From contig CABMDX010000049.1 of assembly GCA_902385025.1 (NCBI GenBank), positions 1-6,332 of the forward strand: a stretch of DNA of 6,332 nucleotides. The letters run 5' to 3'. A model generated the notes under the pieces. That model saw nothing but the letters and a program-made list of their open reading frames with translations, had not been told where the DNA came from and did no database searches. Position 1 is the stretch's first letter; the number at the start of each line of letters is the position of its first letter. A program made the translations under genes and the position numbers. The DNA is from an uncultured archaeon (GTDB taxonomy: Archaea; Halobacteriota; Methanosarcinia; Methanotrichales; Methanotrichaceae). Of the stretch, positions 4,942-6,332 are shown one piece after another.

Positions 4942-6332
4942 CTAGATGAACTTGGGCCTCTCCGAGAGCTTTTGCGGCAGAGCCAGTCTGCGCCAGGGCT
5001 TGCCTTTTGTCTCCTCCTGGATGCGGCTGTGCAAATCCTCTGGGCTCATCTTGGCCTTAGCTGCAGATTTGGGCAGGGACTCGGCGCGAATGGTAACGGT
5101 AAGCTCGCCTGAGGCCATCTCCTCATCTCCAATGACCACCACATACGGCACCCACTCCCGGCCCGCATCCCGGATCTTCTTGCCCACCGTCTCATCGCGG
5201 TCGTCGACATCCGTCCTGAATCCGATCTTCTCCGCGACCTCAAGCGCCCGCGCCAGATGCCTCTCCGCGACGGGAATGACCCTGACCTGAGTGGGCGACA
5301 GCCATGTCTGCAGCATTGGCAGCTTTCCTTCTTCAGAGAGGCGGGCCGCCTTCTCGAGGAGCGCATACATAACCCTCTCGATGGCTCCAGAGGGCGAGCA
5401 GTGAAGCAGAATAGGCCGATCTCTCTCGCCTGCCTCGTCAACATAGGTGATGTCGTAGCGCTCTGCATTCTCCACATCGATCTGCACGGTGGACAGAGCG
5501 CTGGCCTTGTCCAGGGTATCTACGAAGTTGAACTCGAACTTGAGAACGAAGTAGAAGAACCTCTCATCCCACATCTCGATAAGAACCGGCTTCTCGACAA
5601 TGTCCACCAGCCCCTCAATGAACTCGCGATTCTCACGATAGAAGTCCTTCGTGAACCTTATGGCAACCTCATAGTCATCAAGGTCCAGGCCAACTGCCTT
5701 CAAGACGGATATGCTGGCCTGATACTGCTTGCGAAACTCCTCCATCGCGGACTTCATGTCGCGTGTCAGGGTATGCATGTCCGGCATGGTGAAGGCCCTC
5801 AGGCGCCGGATGCCCACCAGCTCGCCGCGCTGCTCGCGCCGGAAGGAGTATCTGGTGATCTCAAACATCTTCAGGGGCATCGACTTGTAGGATATGGTCA
5901 TGTCATGGCCCATGAGGAACTGGCCGAAGCACGCGGCAAAGCGCAGGAAGAGCCTCTTCTTGTCCGCTTCAATCTGGTACTGTCTGGGAGGGAAGCGATC
6001 CAGATACTTCTTGAGGGTGGGGTGCGCCATATCGTACATGATAGGAGTCTCAACCTCCATGGCTCCCATATCCGTGGCCCTGTCGAGCACATAGTTTTCC
6101 AGGAGGGACTTGACAAGCCTGCCCTTGGGGTAGTAGCGCATGTTTCCTGGGTCCGATCCCGGCTCATAATCCACTAGCTCCAAGCGCCTCATCAGCTCCA
6201 CATGGGGCGGGACCTTGTCTACGGCTCTTGCTTTGGATATCTCGTAGTTGGTGAACTTCTTTAGATTCTCGTGGCCCTGGAAGTCGAATTTGTCCGCATC
6301 GATGAGGTTGCCCTGCTGATCCAGAATCTTCC
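4942..6332 (-). CDS. thrS: Threonyl-tRNA synthetase, archaeal type (5' end outside window)
   Basis: Charges tRNA-Thr with threonine in the cytoplasm, using ATP. The window holds the last 462 residues; the N-terminal archaeal editing domain and the true start lie beyond 6332. The frame stays open to the window edge ([10 protein letters not shown], then [18 protein letters not shown]), so the GTG at 6201 is internal. Numbering from that first visible lysine: class II motif 1 near 64-97 (MRYYPKGRL to VETP); motif 2 at 161-185 ([20 protein letters not shown]); motif 3 around [12 protein letters not shown] (315-326, Arg319). The three zinc ligands that recognise threonine are present: Cys134 in RFAACFGQF, His186 in PDMHTL and His310 in LLHCSPSG. 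The anticodon-binding domain starts near 339 ([19 protein letters not shown]) and runs to about 420, followed by a basic tail. No frameshift or missing residue is seen in the visible part. It is followed by a strong T-rich terminator. Confidence 0.96.
   Translation of the reverse strand, partial: KILDQQGNLIDADKFDFQGHENLKKFTNYEISKARAVDKVPPHVELMRRLELVDYEPGSDPGNMRYYPKGRLVKSLLENYVLDRATDMGAMEVETPIMYDMAHPTLKKYLDRFPPRQYQIEADKKRLFLRFAACFGQFLMGHDMTISYKSMPLKMFEITRYSFRREQRGELVGIRRLRAFTMPDMHTLTRDMKSAMEEFRKQYQASISVLKAVGLDLDDYEVAIRFTKDFYRENREFIEGLVDIVEKPVLIEMWDERFFYFVLKFEFNFVDTLDKASALSTVQIDVENAERYDITYVDEAGERDRPILLHCSPSGAIERVMYALLEKAARLSEEGKLPMLQTWLSPTQVRVIPVAERHLARALEVAEKIGFRTDVDDRDETVGKKIRDAGREWVPYVVVIGDEEMASGELTVTIRAESLPKSAAKAKMSPEDLHSRIQEETKGKPWRRLALPQKLSERPKFI

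Noticed and set aside
5257..6177. Long plus-strand open frame of 306 codons
   Set aside because: It is the antisense shadow of thrS, whose class II motifs on the minus strand are clear.
6199..6201. GTG as the start of thrS
   Set aside because: The frame continues to the window edge with clear ThrRS sequence, so the true start is outside.

Overview
The window reads as an archaeal chromosome segment, most likely from a methanogen of the Methanosarcinales/Methanotrichales; a Methanothrix (Methanosaeta)-like genus is my best guess, but this is inference. The evidence is a threonyl-tRNA synthetase of the archaeal type, Shine-Dalgarno sites matching the archaeal anti-SD (one is a full GGAGGTGAT), AT-rich TATA-like boxes about 25 nt before probable transcript starts, T-tract terminators without a strong stem, and a NosD-type beta-helix surface protein of a kind abundant in that group.

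Layout from left to right. Positions 1-180 hold a hairpin and possibly the eroded 3' end of an IS200/IS605-type element, then a T-tract terminator serving the first gene. A beta-class carbonic anhydrase with an export signal lies on the minus strand (181-846); its best-placed start codon is an unusual ATA. About 390 bases without a convincing gene follow (847-1232); they hold the carbonic anhydrase promoter and some inverted-repeat structure. Next, on the minus strand, are a small winged-helix protein (1233-1481) and, 36 nt upstream of it, a full-length YgiQ-family radical SAM protein (1518-3350); the two probably share a transcript. A short divergent promoter region (3351-3438) separates ygiQ from a plus-strand secreted parallel beta-helix (NosD-like) protein (3439-4572). 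Convergent T-rich terminators follow, then a 36-residue single-span membrane microprotein on the minus strand (4638-4748) with a perfect Shine-Dalgarno site and its own promoter region. The right end is the 3' portion of thrS on the minus strand (4942-6332), whose N-terminal editing domain lies beyond the window.

The genes do not form one pathway. Housekeeping translation (thrS) sits beside envelope or exported proteins (carbonic anhydrase, beta-helix protein, microprotein) and an uncharacterised radical SAM enzyme with a possible regulator. I see no CRISPR array, defence island, tRNA or rRNA, and no clear new multi-gene system. The points most worth a second look are the membrane microprotein with the inverted repeat ahead of it, the carbonic anhydrase start codon, and the ygiQ/winged-helix pair.
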